In this document: one piece after another, positions 22,056 to 34,095 of the stretch
How the letters are laid out: every line of letters starts with the position of its first letter
Position numbering within the stretch: position 1 is the stretch's first letter
Source: Rhyacophila brunnea
Lineage: Eukaryota > Arthropoda > Insecta > Trichoptera > Rhyacophilidae
Assembly (NCBI GenBank): GCA_022495005.1
Contig: JAGYXB010001967.1
Location: forward strand, 124,001-188,000
Length of the DNA: 64,000 nucleotides
Direction: 5' to 3'
Notes under the pieces: generated by a model
What the model saw: the letters and a program-made list of their open reading frames with translations, nothing else
Databases searched by the model: none
Told to the model about the DNA's origin: nothing
Made by a program: the position numbers and the translations under genes

Positions 22056-22681
22056 TGTATAAGTTGCCTGGAGTTACATTATTCTATGCTTTCAAACCAC
22101 TTCATGGCGACACATAACTTTGCTATTGTAAAGCGTTAGAATTTGTAGTTAGTGACATGCCCATGGACATCCCGTCTTAAATGGGAAGTCGGAAATAAAG
22201 TTTTGTAGACCTAAAAAGCGGCTCTTGACCTCCTAAGTCAATTAGCGGAGCAGAAGAACCTATGATCGTATCACTTGGTTATTTAGCGGGATTTTGTTGG
22301 TGTGTAAGCGATGATCGGAAGCAAATAATTAGATATTTAGTATTAGGAATAGTGAAATCGTAATTTACCAATATGCGAATTAATAATATGTAAGATTTAG
22401 ACTAAGAATGTACCGTATAAGTCGGTGTACAAAAAAACAGCTTGAAACGATTTTCAAATCGATCATAATTCCGCGAGCTCGTAATTTTCTTGATATCTGT
22501 AAACGCAATCCATTCTGGATTTAGATTACCTATATTTTGACACCTCAACGAACTGATTCGGAGAAAGTTCATTTTTTTCGGAATGTCTGTCTGACAGGTG
22601 AAAGAGTGGGGTAAGAAATTTTCGAAAGAATTTAAATGAACATTTTCCGGATTTTTTTTTGAATCAAGTATATTTCATATA

Positions 22682-22921
22682 TCACTTATATGAAGGAAAA
22701 CAAAAAAAACTACAGCCTTTGGAAATGTCGGATCGCTGCTCAAAGTGGAAAAAACAGCGCAGCTTTTTGTAAACGCATAGCATCCACCATGGACGGTCTG
22801 AAATCGACCAATCACAACTTTGCAATGGCCGCTCTGGATCTATGAGACCTTTTAAATAAAACAGTTGTAAATTATCCTTCAAAGGGACACCACGTCCGTT
22901 TAATCCAAGTTTCGTGGCCAT
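22682..22921 (-). CDS. hypothetical 79-residue ORF upstream of the Helitron
   Basis: An ATG frame beginning MATKLGLNGRGVPLKDNLQL and rich in Trp, Cys and Phe in its second half (for example ISDRPWWMLCVY). It has an ordinary codon mix rather than the AT-driven mix of chance frames nearby. No family recognised; no signal peptide or membrane segment. It lies 0.5 kb from the Helitron and could be a captured exon or a chance frame. Confidence 0.25.
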   Translation of the reverse strand: MATKLGLNGRGVPLKDNLQLFYLKGLIDPERPLQSCDWSISDRPWWMLCVYKKLRCFFHFEQRSDISKGCSFFCFPSYK

Positions 22922-23430
22922 TCTAGAATTCTCCGGTCTCCGGATGTAAATAAAGAAACGTCACTTTGACACTTAGCTATTTATAAAAAAAAAGATTAAT
23001 AACCAATATAATATCTATATATCTATATTTGTTAGGTATGAGAATAGGTCGTAAAGTATATTTCATACCGCTAGGTGATTAGCATGTCCCTATCCAGAAA
23101 ACAATTTCTATTTTTTTTATTTGGCATCAAAAATACCTATAACCCCAAATTTTCACCATCCTACCCCCTCCTATTTTTAATCGTGACCCTCCCATTTTTT
23201 AATCGCGATTTTAGTATTTTTGTATGAACAAATTTAACCATCGTTCGTATTTCATACAGAACGAAATTATTTATGTTGTTTAAACAGATGGCGCTACGTC
23301 CAAGAAGAATTCACGAGAAGCGTCGCGTCATTTTGACATTTCATTCGGCATATCACAACGCAGTGCGTGCAAAATTTTGTACGATTTATTTTAATTGATC
23401 TATTTTTATGTGCGTGTGAGCATGTAACAA

Positions 23431-25679
23431 TTGCGTGCATCTCAATCACAAGAGGCACGAGCTGAACGAAATCAACAACGACAATTGGAACGGAGACAAG
23501 CGCGCCAGTTCGTAGTTAACACACGCAGAGCAAATGACCGACAACGCCAACAAGTACATCGAGCATTTACATCCGCTTCGTTCCTTCGTCTCGCATTCGA
23601 GTACGAGCCAGATACTGAATATTCCGCTCATACGAAAAGGCTGATTGGTGCTATGGACAAAGAATGTTCCCATTGTCATGCGTTCAAATTCAAACATGAG
23701 TCAGCCGGGAATCGTTGCGTATCAGGAAAAGTGCAGCTACCAGAAATTGAGGCTCCACCAGATACATTGAACGGCTTGCTCATCGGCACGGATCCAGATT
23801 CAAACCTGTTCCTGAAGTCCATTCGCACATTTAATTCATGCTTCCAAATGACTTCGTTTGAAGCAACAGAAATAGTTCACAATACTGCGGCAAATGGTCA
23901 ACAATTCCATTCAACGTTCAAAATCAAAGGCCAAGTGTACCACAAAGTAGGCTCATTGCTGCCAATGCCAAGCGAACCACATGCATTTTTACAAATCTAC
24001 TTCATGGGCGGTGAGGACATCAATCGTGTGGATGCACGTTGCGGCTACAATAACCTCAATTCGTCTAATGCCAGGCGCATCGTCGGCGAACTGGACGCCC
24101 TATTGAATTAGCACAATGAATTATTGAAATTCTTCAAATCACACATGCACGAATTGCAAAGTGACAATCACGCTATTGTCATCAATCCTGATAAAACACC
24201 AGCTGGAGAGCACGTGCGTCGATTCAATGCACCTGTTGTTGACGACGTTGCTGGAATATAAATCTGGACGATAAAAATCGTGATTCGAAGAAGGAACAAT
24301 AATCTGGAGTTCATCGCTGACACACACCGTTCATACGACGCTCTCCAATATCCGCTAATTTTCTGGAAGGGACAAGACGGATATTGCATAAACATTTAAC
24401 AACGAGATCCCGCTACAGGTAATTCATTCATTATGAACATCATTACTCATTTTTAATGAATATTTATGAATGAATTAATATTTTTGAATATGTTATTACA
24501 GGAGCCGAAACAAACAATAAAGTGAGCTCAATGAATTTTTATGCGCATCGTATGATGATTCGACGCGGTCAGGACAACGTCATTCTGCGATATCGTGAGC
24601 TGTGCCAACAATTCATGGTCGACATGTACGCGAAGGTAGAGAGCGAACGACTGCGATTCCTACGACACAATCAACAGAAGCTGCGTGCGGGAGAATACAT
24701 TCACTTGCGAGACGCTATCATGAGCGACGCCGACACCGCCGAAATTGATAACTCTATCATTCTATCATCATCGTACGTAGGCAGTCCACGTCATATGCAA
24801 GAATACCATATATCATGAAATTACAGCACGTGTGTTCACACGTATTCGGTCCCGCACGTTGCTGGATGTATTCGGTAGAATGGCAAAAGCGAGGATTACC
24901 TCATGGACACATTTTGATTTGGCTAGTCGACAAACTACGCCCTGAGGAAATCGATAGTGTAATTTCCGCGGAAATTCTAGATCCATCTACTGATCAACTA
25001 CTGTTCGATATTGTTACCACAAACATGATTCATGGCCCATGCGGTGATCTGAATCGTTTATCGCCTCGCAAGGCAGATAGAAGATGTACAAAGCGTTTTC
25101 CTAAATATTTCACCAACGACACGTTCAAAAATGATGACGGATATCCAATATATCGTCGAAGATACTGATAATGAATAGATATACTGATAATGGTGGACAA
25201 TCATTTAGGCTAAATATCAACAACGCAGACATTGACATTGACAATCGTTTAGGCTAAATATCAACAACGCAGACATTGACATTGACAATCGTTGGGTGGT
25301 ACCATATTCGCCTCTGCTGAGCAAAAAATTCAATGCTCATATTAATGTTGAGTTCTGCAGTTCGGTGAAGAGCATCAAATACATTTGCAAGTATGTGACT
25401 AAATGCAGCGATATGGCTGTGTTTCAAATTCAAAATACCGATGTGAATGCTCCTCGATTGAATGACAACGACGAAATAATGCGCTACCAAATTGGCCGGG
25501 ACATCAGCTCCAATGAAGCTGTCTGGCGTATCTTTGGTTTCCCAATTCATGAACGGGACCCAGCAGTTATACATTTAGCCGTCCATCTTGAAAACGGCCA
25601 GCGCGTATTTTTCACCAACGAGACAGCAATTGAGCGTGCCATAAATCCACCAAAAACTACACTCCCCGATTTTTTCTAA
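23431..25679 (+). pseudogene. Helitron Rep part (Helitron-like N domain and HUH nuclease)
   Basis: Pieces: 23431-24111, continuing in frame past a TAG to about 24260; then across the intron to 24522-24818; 24815-25168; 25296-25679. Visible blocks are CSHCHAFKFKHESAG, HARFRFN-type 'EHVRRFNAPVVDD' (24208-24245), SSMNFYAHRMMIRRG, and the Rep signature KRGLPHGHILIWL with its His-x-His pair (24886-24924). The paired-Tyr block KYICKYVTKCSD follows near 25377-25415. HUH/Y2 nucleases nick DNA and start rolling-circle transposition. At least three nonsense or frameshift lesions interrupt it, plus a 60-bp local duplication around 25190-25290. Confidence 0.8.
24419..24501 (+). other. spliceosomal intron inside the Helitron gene
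   Basis: The coding text CCCGCTACAG|gtaattcatt ... tgttattacag|GAGCCGAAAC joins to P-A-T-G-A-E in frame, the order found in uninterrupted relatives. The 83-bp interior is very AT-rich with a clean GT donor and TTACAG acceptor. Confidence 0.7.
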
Positions 25680-25800
25680 ATGTGTAATCGTACGGATACT
25701 TTCGGTGCCTTTGCACGAACACTACTCTATTCCGAAGTAAGACGATATTTCACATGGAATCAAACAAAAAAATGGATGCCCCGCAAGCAAGGCACACCAA

Positions 25801-27584
25801 TTGTTGCGTGCCCCAGCCTATTTAAATCAAACACTTTGGGCCGAGTATAATTATACAGTCAATCCAAGGCAGATTGAGTGCTTCTATCTGCGACTGTTGT
25901 TGGTTAATGTCACCGGCTCATTGTCGTTTCAAGATATACGCAAAGTGAGTAGACAACAGTATCCAACATATAAAGATGCATGGTTTGCACTCGACTTGCT
26001 CGAAGACGACAATCACTGGGACGATATGCTTGCTGAAGCAGCATTGGGCTGATGCATTCATTGACTACATGTTTCCCGGGACGAGCACGTTGTGGGATAT
26101 GCACAAAGATTCAATGACTGACGATATATTGCATCGTATTCGTACACGGTGCAACGATCTAACGATTACATTCAGCGACACTATGTACAATGAAGCATTG
26201 ATTGCTATCAAGGATTTTTGCGTTGTCATTACCAATTTATCACTCAGTCATTTCGGTATGAGTTCGCAAAATCGAAGTACTTCTGATTTAATGGACACCG
26301 AAATGAATCGTGAACTGCAGTACGATACTGCAGAAATGGCAGCGATTGTTACTCGCAATGTTCCACTACTGACTCATGAACAAAAATCATTTACGACCGC
26401 ATTATGCTGGCAGTTTCGGCGGGACATGGTGGATTCTTTTTTTTTGATGCACCAGGTGGAAATGGAAAAACATTTCTCATTTCGCTAATTCTCGCCGAAA
26501 TACGATCAAATAATGACATCGCATTGGCCGTTGCATCATCTGGCATTGCAGCAACTTTATTGGATGGAGGCAGAACAGCTCATTCAGCATTTAAGCTGCC
26601 ACTGAATATTCAAAATAACCCAGACGCAGTATGCAACATAAAAAAACAATCGTCCATGGCCACAGTGCTGAAACAATGAAAAATTATCATCTGGGATGAA
26701 TACATTATGGCACACAAACATTCTCTTGAGGCGTTGAACAGAACACTCAAAGATATAAAAAACAACGACAAACTATTCGGCGGCACTCTGTTACTCCTTT
26801 CAGGTGATTTCAAACAAACACGTCCCATCATTCCACGTACAACGTACGCTGATGAGATCAACGCTTGCTTGAAATCATCGCCACTTTGGCGAAATGTTGG
26901 AAAAGTCCAGCTAAAATAAACATGCGCGTCCAAATGCTACAAGATCCATCCGCTGACACATTCTCGAACCGATTGTTAGATATCGGCGATGGAAAAGTTG
27001 CTGTCTATGGAAATACTGGATGCATAAAATTGCCCACTAATTTCTGCACAATCGTTGATTCGCAAAATGCTCTCATTGACCGCATGTTTCCCGAATTACG
27101 CACACAATACATAAATCATGCGTGGCTGGCAGAAAGAGCCATTTTGGCAGCAAAAAATGTGGACGTCGACGATTTAAGCTTCAATATACAGCAGTCGTTG
27201 CCAGGCGACTTGGTATCATACAAATCGATCGATACAGTTTGCGATGCCAACGAAGCTGTAATTTATCCAACAGAGTTTTTGAACTCACTGGATTTGCCAG
27301 GCATGTCAACATACCTTCTACGACTGAAAGTTGGATCTCCGGTTATTTTACTTCGGAATTGGAACCCACTACGGCTGTGCAATGGCACGCGATTGGTCAT
27401 TAAAAAAATGATGAAAAACATTATCGAAGCCACCATTTTGAATGGCAAATTCCGAGCCGAAAATGTTTTGCTGCCACGAATTCAAATGATTCTCACAGAC
27501 GTGCCAATTGAATTCAAACGCGTTCAATTTCCTATTAGATTACCGAATGACAATCTTCTAGGGGATGGGATAGTATCAAAGTAG
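25801..27584 (+). pseudogene. Helitron Pif1-like helicase part, 3'-truncated
   Basis: Frames 25801-26052, 25976-26488, 26404-26679, 26707-26919 and 26865-27584 overlap as one broken helicase. Motifs in order: Walker A APGGNGKTF (about 26461), the TAHSAFKLPL block, Walker B WDE (about 26693), GDFKQTRPIIP (about 26803-26835), and GSPVILLRNWNPLRLCNGTR (about 27331-27390). The frame stops at 27582 just after VQFPIRLPN, where the family would continue into motifs V and VI, so the 3' end is lost. A TGA at about 26677 and two further shifts disrupt it. Confidence 0.8.
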
Positions 27585-28090
27585 GTAATAATAATACACA
27601 ACTAATAATTCACAATTCGATGACAAAAAGACAGCCTTTACACCCTATGTACCTGGCTTGTAAGTACATTGGGTCTCATATTTCTGAGAATTTCTGGTCA
27701 CAGAAAAAGACCTTTCCTAGGTACATGATTTGAAAGAGGAGTGTTGGGATTATTATTACTGAATTTCTTTGCTTGATAGGTACATATTTTGAAATATCTG
27801 ACCTACAAAATGAGCACAGACATATTCTTATAAATAAAATCTTAATATACATAATTTTAAACTAAATGCATTAGACATTGAATGGCTTGGAATAAATGAA
27901 TTTATAGGTATTTAATTATTATTATGCATGACTTTAATATAAATAGGTAAGTGCTTTTACGGATGTTCTTTTTTAATAAAGCTAGGTCAATTATTGTTTT
28001 ATGATAGGGACGAATTTAATGGCAAGGTTTCTGATAAAATTATTAATGCTGAGAAAGTAATTATTCTTAATACCTAAAGGGTGACTATAA
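27585..28090. other. AT-rich stretch between Helitron and LTR element
   Basis: No gene, repeat unit or structured element is visible. Confidence 0.3.
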
Positions 28091-29493
28091 AATTTTCTTA
28101 CACCTAACCTTACGGGCTAGAAATTTCTGCGTCGTAGTCGAACTGCTCATGTTTGCATGAATCCGCCCAATGATGATTCAGGCCTCATGGCCTTGGATCC
28201 TCTGAGGATTCCATGGTGTAGGCGGTATCAAGCGGCCTCTCTGGGAAAGGCCCTGAACCGTAATTGGGGTGATTAAGGTCGACCACGATACAAAGTTTTT
28301 AGCGTGTCTAACTGGACAATGCGGCGTCTTGATATGTGGGTGGTTACATCTCCTGCGTTAAAGGATCGAAGTCCCCCCCCAATCATCGGTGGCCGGTCAA
28401 ACGGGATGTACAGCACTTTGACGCCTCGCGGTCAGTGATTTCACAGTTTTCCGGACCTACCGTAAGGATGCTGAGAGAGGAGGGCGTCGCGCCCAGCCTC
28501 TCTTAACAACGCCGGTCCGTAGATCGAACGACCCTTCACCTAGATGCATACCACGCGACCACTTTCTGATTGCTTGCTTGCCATGCCTCCAAATACACAC
28601 GCTAACAGGCAATTTCACATGAAAAAAAACTATGCTAACACATAATTGACACAGGCTAAATTTTTTTTATACCGGCTAAGGTTACTAGGTATACACTGAC
28701 GCTAAATGTTGTACATTTAAACTGACTTTACACCACATTCAAACACAAAACACTATTTAAAACTACATAACCTATGACGATATGCTACGGCTGGTTGAAG
28801 ATGCTGCTAGGCTGCTCGCTTTGCTGCTGGAGGCAGCTTTTCTCTCCCGAAGTCTGGTAGATGACGCGCCGGTGACGTCGTCTACGCAATTTGGTGTTGC
28901 GTGTCTGGGCCAGATGCCGATGATACTGTGCTGATTGCTGATATTTTAAAGAGTTAACATCAACTGATAGAAAATGTTAATGAGGAATCCGTCCGTGGGC
29001 CAGGGTCGACTGATAATTCAGCTGGTCAGGGAAATATCGAGGGAGTCCATAGTTTTGCGATGTGGGTGCTCCAGCGTGCTAATTGGTTGGGCAGCATCCT
29101 CGTGCGTGCTTATTGATGATGCGCGATGAGTCGGCCGGCGATAGTTTCCCAACTGCGATGGATCCATGACAGGCGGCATCTTGAAGGCTTGATAATTGTG
29201 CTTGCTTGCAAGTTGAGCGCCACCAGAGGTCGAGCCTCTGGACGCTGTACTGTTTCAGACGATTCCACACGCAGCTCTCTCTTCCGGTTACCAATCAATC
29301 GCTTCTCGGTGCTTGGATTCGGGCGAAAAAATATCCGTCTACCTCCTAATCGTAGACGATCACGATCAGAAGGCGTATGCCCCACGCCTTGGGGGCCAGC
29401 TTATCACTTATCTGGCTGTTCGGCGTCCGAGGCAAGGGAGAGTTTTTCGCGCCCATCCAGCTGACAGATTCGCTGTTCCTCTGTCGGTCGCGA

Positions 29494-30586
29494 GGGTCTA
29501 GAGGATCGGCCGCATGGCTGGTGAAGGATGGGGCTTAAAAGTAAGGGCGCTCAAGATCGCCAACGGCGCCATTTTCATGGGAATCGCGGCTTATGCCGCC
29601 AGTGCTTGGTGCCCGCGCATTCCCAAAAGTGTCAAACTTAGAATCTCTCTTTTAAAAGGTCTCCTGTCCATTACCAAGGCCTAACGTACTACCTCAACTG
29701 ACGCGCTCCTGGTCCTGGCCGGCATTCTCCCACTTGACCTGCACATTCAGGTCAGCGGCGCTTCAATATTGCTCCTCAAGGGCGAGGAGGCCGACGTTGG
29801 TGATTTTCACCTCGTCCCCCCTCCTCGGCTAGCTGGCGAAGGAGTAGCATTATTGAGGCGCAGAATTAGACTCATGTCGCTCGATGCGGTCTTTAAGACC
29901 TGGCAGCGAAAGTGGAACGAATCGACCAAGGGCCGGCACACATATACGTTTTTTCCAGACATACAGTGACGAATGGAGATAACCAAATACCTGACTCCAG
30001 ACCATTACACCAGTCAATTTGTGACTGGTCATGGTGGATTCGCTGGCAAGCTCTTCGAGCTTGGACTTGCAAGCCGTCCGACATGTCCATGCGGAGGGAA
30101 AATACAGGATGCCAACCAGATCCTATGGTAATGTCTGAGTATGTGCTCCGAACGGGAGGAAATGCTCAGGTCGGTCCAACCAGCTGTTGGACCCATCGTC
30201 CCGTCCGACCTGGTTGCTACTAAGGCCAATTATCTTGCTTTCAAAAAAATTGCGGCGTCTTACTACGGGCGTGAAGATCTCTTCACATAAAGTTTGCTGC
30301 CTGTATGATTAGCTTCGTTCTTTAATTTAATTAACAAGTAGCTTCATTTTCTTTTTAGTAATTTCCATGTGCTTTTTCTCTCCCTGGTACTTTGCATTAG
30401 AGTAAACTCAGTAAACTCAGTCAGAGCTCACTTTGAGCGTAGCAATCTAAGTCTTGGGAATCTTCTCCCAGGACACTCCCAGGCCAATTCTTAGATGCTT
30501 CACATCACCAATTGACGGGTCCCGTGATACTCTCGATTAAGACCGAGGGTGGTACGGGGCGGGTTTCGTGGAGGGACTTTAACTTG
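29494..30586 (+). mobile_element. 5'-truncated R1/LOA-type LINE nested in an LTR
   Basis: A 1093-bp insert with a 14-bp duplication, tctgtcggtcgcga, at 29480-29493 and 30587-30600. Removing it restores the sequence seen in the solo LTR ('gtcggtcgcgaacctccctg'). Its 3' 570 bp are almost identical to the LINE at 19213-19789, showing recent activity of the family. Confidence 0.8.
29515..30289 (+). pseudogene. reverse-transcriptase thumb and C-terminal domain of a LINE
   Basis: Reads ALKIANGAIFMGIAAYAASA, then LLSITKA*RTTSTDALLVLA and GILPLDL, the conserved block after the RT fingers/palm of R1/LOA/Jockey elements, then a TGHGGF block and the CPCGG...H...C knuckle, ending GREDLFT. A TAC-to-TAA change at about 29682 and two later stops (after FFPDIQ and in LW*CLS) make it non-functional. 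Confidence 0.7.
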
Positions 30587-30919
30587 TCTGTCGGTCGCGA
30601 ACCTCCCTGTTTTACCGACGGATTGACTAGTGGCGGCGCTTTCGGTAGACCGCGTCCATGTTTTGGCGGGAGCGCGGACGATTTTGAATTTCAGATTTTG
30701 AGGCAGGCTCCGCTCGGCCGAGAGATGTGAGAACCGCGAAGAGTGGACGTAGGCTGTGGTGTTTTGGGAAAGATGATGGTTCGGTCCGCCCTTTTAGGTG
30801 GTCTCCTGTGGGAGACCTTCATCCGGTATCAATATTCACTAGAAATAATTTATATGTCAGAACGTTTGCCGGGTCAGCTAGTAAATTATATATATAATTA
30901 AATAATAAGTTATGAAATA

Positions 30920-31150
30920 AGTAAATATACTAAACCAGAGGTACTCCAAGTGGGACCCTAAATTTAATTGACAATATTAACGAAGTTAATTAATTTAAAT
31001 CATGGGTGGCCAAACTTTTCAGCATCCGGGCCAGATTCTTAAAATGAGATTTCCTTCCGCACTTCCGAAGTTGGAAGCGAAATATACTAAAGCAGAGGTA
31101 CTCCAAGTGAGACCCTAAATTTAATTGTCAATATTAACTAAGTTTATTTT
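30920..31150. repeat. direct repeats 'agaggtactccaagtg' around the copia insertion
   Basis: The phrase 'aatatactaaa(c/g)cagaggtact' with 'cctaaatttaattg' occurs at about 30922-30975 and 31080-31135, and in altered form at 36184-36232 on the other side of the copia element. Part of the interval ('gggtggccaaacttttcag') looks like an hAT end. The copia element inserted into this older repeat. Confidence 0.45.
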
Positions 31151-31474
31151 TGTTGATATATAGCCGTCTAATATAATAACATAACTAAATATTTATAAGT
31201 AATAATTTAAAAATATTATTAATACGTTTAACTATGGCACTGGCTGTCCGCCAATGCTAAATACTAATTAATACTAATTACAGTTCTATGTTCACTTGGG
31301 TGTCCGGCGTGACAACAGTGTGTACTCGAAGGTCTATTGTAACGGTCGCATAACAAAATGTAATCTATTACTCTGTATATTATTATTCATGAAGTTGATA
31401 ATAATAAAGTTAATCATATATATAAAACTATGTTGATAATTTAACATCCTCTAAACGATCTATTATTCTCAACA
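31151..31474 (+). repeat. copia 5' LTR
   Basis: 324 bp, TG...CA ends. Contains an extra copy of 'actaattaat' compared with the 3' LTR. A TATATAAAA-like box near 31418 and an AATAAAG word near 31402 are present. Confidence 0.9.
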
Positions 31475-31483
31475 TGGTAGCAG
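31475..31483 (+). other. copia primer-binding site
   Basis: TGGTAGCAG immediately 3' of the LTR, complementary to the 3' end of insect initiator Met tRNA, the usual copia primer. Confidence 0.55.
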
Positions 31484-31712
31484 TCCGTGGTTGAAATATA
31501 AAACTAGTGCAACGTGGTTTTAAACGTAAAACCAGTGCTCCGTGAATCGTGTACCGCGGGTTCCCGGTAACAATAATAAAAGTGCGATCACAACGGTTTA
31601 GAAAACCGGCCGCGAAGGTCAAGTGAAACACAGTGGTGGCGTAAGGTTGCGAAATAATTCAATAAAAAAAAAGAAAAATAAATAAATAATAAATAAAATT
31701 ATTATTACGAAA

Positions 31713-32609
31713 ATGGCTAATCTAACGAAGATAACTGAGGTAAATATACCAATCTTCGACGGAAGGAATTACAACAGCTGGAAATACAGGTTGCTGAACA
31801 TTCTAGAATTCAACGAGTGTCAAGCGCCAGCAATCCGAGCAATGGAAATAACGGAAAAATATGCGGAATGGAAAAAACTCGATTTAAAAGCGAAAACCAT
31901 TCTAATTAGTACAGTTTCCGATAGCCAGTTGGAATTTATTAAGAACTGCGACACGACTTTGAAAATGCTAAAAAAACTAGATGAAATCCACTCAACAAAA
32001 TCAACGCCGATGCAGATAATCTGTAGGTCAAAAATCGAAGAAATCAAAATGAAGAATTATGCAACAGTAGATGATTTCTTCTTGGACTTCGAAAAAACCT
32101 GCAATGAATATGTCAATGCAGGAGGTTCACTTCATCAAGAAGAACAGATAAGATATTTAATTAAAGCACTACCTTCAAGCTACAGTGCGATTGGTGATTT
32201 CATCGACATAGTTCCGACGGAAAGACAAACCGTGGAATATGTCAAATCAAAAATCAAAGAAAAAAGTCTAACAAACAACGAAAATCCACAAAAGACGAAT
32301 GTCAGCACGTCAATACGAAAACAAAAACAAAAGGCCTGTGCTATGTATGTAATAAGCCAGGACACAAAAAGCAACAGTGTTGGTTCGCAAATCAAACCGA
32401 CAATGTACAGCAGGGATATGGGCCCAGCACCAGAAACAGCGGCAATACATCACAACAGCCGACGAACAAAAACAATTACGAGAAATTTGGATATCAGAGA
32501 GGCAGAGGCACAAGATACCAGCGAGGCGGCAGCCGAGGCAGAGGTCAACAGCGAAACCAGTACCAGTTTTCAAGCATCGAGCAGCAGCAGCAACAACAAC
32601 AAAACTTGA
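31713..32609 (+). pseudogene. copia Gag, frame-shifted before its zinc knuckle
   Basis: The frame starts MANLTKITEVNIPIFDGRNY and has the copia Gag N-terminal layout (FDGRNYNSWKYR). The CCHC nucleic-acid-binding knuckle (CYVCNKPGHKKQQC, 32339-32380) is present but in another frame from this ORF, so an indel separates them, probably in the A-rich tract 32317-32332. After it, this ORF reads Ser/Thr/Ala-rich nonsense to 32609. Confidence 0.8.
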
Positions 32610-32824
32610 ACACGTGGGCTCTTCAAGTTAATCATCATAAACTCAGTGTAAACAGTGAAGAAACAAGTGAGAGTGAAATAAAGTGGCTAATCGATAGCGG
32701 GTGCACAGATCACCTAGTGAAAAGCGATAAGTTCTATTCAAGTTGCGTTGAGCTTAAAGAACCAATCGACGTAAACCTACCGACGGAAAAAAGTTGCGAG
32801 CAACAAAAGTGGGAAATATTGTAA
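32333..32824 (+). pseudogene. copia zinc knuckle, Gly/Gln-rich linker and protease
   Basis: Reads the CCHC knuckle, an Arg/Gly stretch, a Gln tract, and then WLIDSGCTDHLVKSDKF with the Asp-Ser-Gly active site of the copia aspartic protease (about 32685-32720). The frame stops at 32822-32824; the true continuation is in the frame that is open from 32794, so a one-base change near the A6 run at about 32787 breaks it. Confidence 0.75.
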
Positions 32825-34080
32825 GTTACTTCAAAAACAATAACAATGTTGAGCTAGTAGAACTAAAAAACGTCTATTTTGTAGAAGGCTTAAAGAAAAA
32901 TCTGTTAAGTTTTTCAAAAATAACACAGAATTGCACAATAGAAGCGCGTGATTCAAACGCCAAAATCTTTGATAAAAAAACCAGAAACCTTATAGCAGTG
33001 GCTAATAAAATAAATGATTTATACTACATGAATAGCTTTGTAAAAAATCCTAAAGATTCAAGCAAGATTAGTACATACAATGATTATCCAAATGAAGCCT
33101 TCACAAATACAACGAGATTAACAAAAAGGGAAAAGTGGCATCGTGCGTTAGGCCATGTAAACTTTAGATATCTAGAAAAAATAGTAAAAGATAAGTTACT
33201 TGACGGACTACCAGAACACCTTGAAAAACAAGAAATGAAATGCGCGACATGTATTGAAAGTAAAATGGCAAATTTACCTTTCGAAAATCACCGCGCGAAA
33301 ACAACAGCCATAAACGAAATAATACACACTGATCTAAACGGTCCGCACAATATTGTGGGCTATAAAGGTGAAAAATACTTTTTGACTGTCATAGACGATT
33401 ACAGCAAATGTGCAAAAATTTATTGTATAAAAAATAAATCAGAAACGGCCGAGTGTCTCAAAAATCACATTAACTTTGTAGAGAATCAATTCGGGAAATC
33501 AATAAAAAGATTGCAATGCGATAAGGGGACCGAATATTTAAATCGAGAAATATACGAATTTGCAAACAAAAAAGGAATCGAAATTTTACCATGTCCGACA
33601 AACGTTCACGAACTCAATGGAGTCGCTGAACGGTATAATAGGTCAGCAATGGATATAGCAAGATGTTTAATTAAAGAGGCGCGCATAAGTAAAATTTATT
33701 GGCCAGAGGCAATAAATACCGTTGCCTATTTAAAAAATCGAACTATCGCAAATACGTGCGAGAATAAAACGCCTTATGAAATAGTTTTCGGGGTTAAGCC
33801 GAAAGCCAAACATTTACAAATTTATGGCTCAAGAGTTTTTGTCCGAATTCCGGAAATAAACAGAAAAAAATGGGACGATAAGTCACAAATCGGAGTACTC
33901 GTAGGATATACACATTTCGGGTACCGAGTTTTGGTTAAAAATAAGGTGATTGAGGCAAGACACGTGCAGGTTATCGAAAAAGGTACAAGACTAATATGCC
34001 TAGAAAATCAGACTAATGAAAACACTTTCGACGGAAATAACGAATCACAAAACCGTGTAAACATTGATCTAAATGAGTAG
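32794..34080 (+). pseudogene. copia integrase
   Basis: HHCC zinc domain (HRALGH ... CATC, about 33138-33252), then the catalytic Asp in HTDLNG (33328), Asp in QCDKGTEY (33517) and Glu in NGVAERYNR (33620), the DDE triad that joins cDNA to target DNA. The C-terminal PEINRKKWDDKS and GYTHFGYR blocks follow. The frame closes with TAG at 34078-34080, in the same frame as the downstream RT, so this is a nonsense mutation or read-through site. Confidence 0.85.
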
Positions 34081-34095
34081 GGCTCGGAGATCGAA

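Larger units (their letters stand above)
23431..27584 (+). mobile_element. decayed Helitron carrying Rep and Pif1-like helicase
   Basis: Consecutive + strand frames spell a Helitron RepHel protein in the right order: N-terminal Helitron-like domain, HUH Rep nuclease, then SF1/Pif1 helicase. Several stops and frameshifts break it, and it ends before the last helicase motifs, so it is dead. An 83-bp spliceosomal intron is apparent at 24419-24501. Neither the TC 5' end nor the CTRR hairpin 3' end could be placed; 27585 onward is unrelated AT-rich DNA. Confidence 0.85.
28220..30833 (-). mobile_element. chimeric relative of the non-autonomous LTR element
   Basis: 28240-29395 aligns with the interior of the element at 17553-20310: the 'gctgagagaggagggcgtcgcgcc' region (in two parts), 'aacacaaaacac', 'gagcgccaccagagg' and a decayed primer site (gccccacgccttgggggcca). 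Beyond it, instead of the same LTR, 29410-30833 matches the solo LTR at 37084-37803, ending GGTATCA, and is split by a LINE (29494-30586). On the left the interior meets another sequence ending ggcggtatca. So the body of one family is joined to terminal repeats of another. Boundaries on the left are approximate. Confidence 0.55.
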
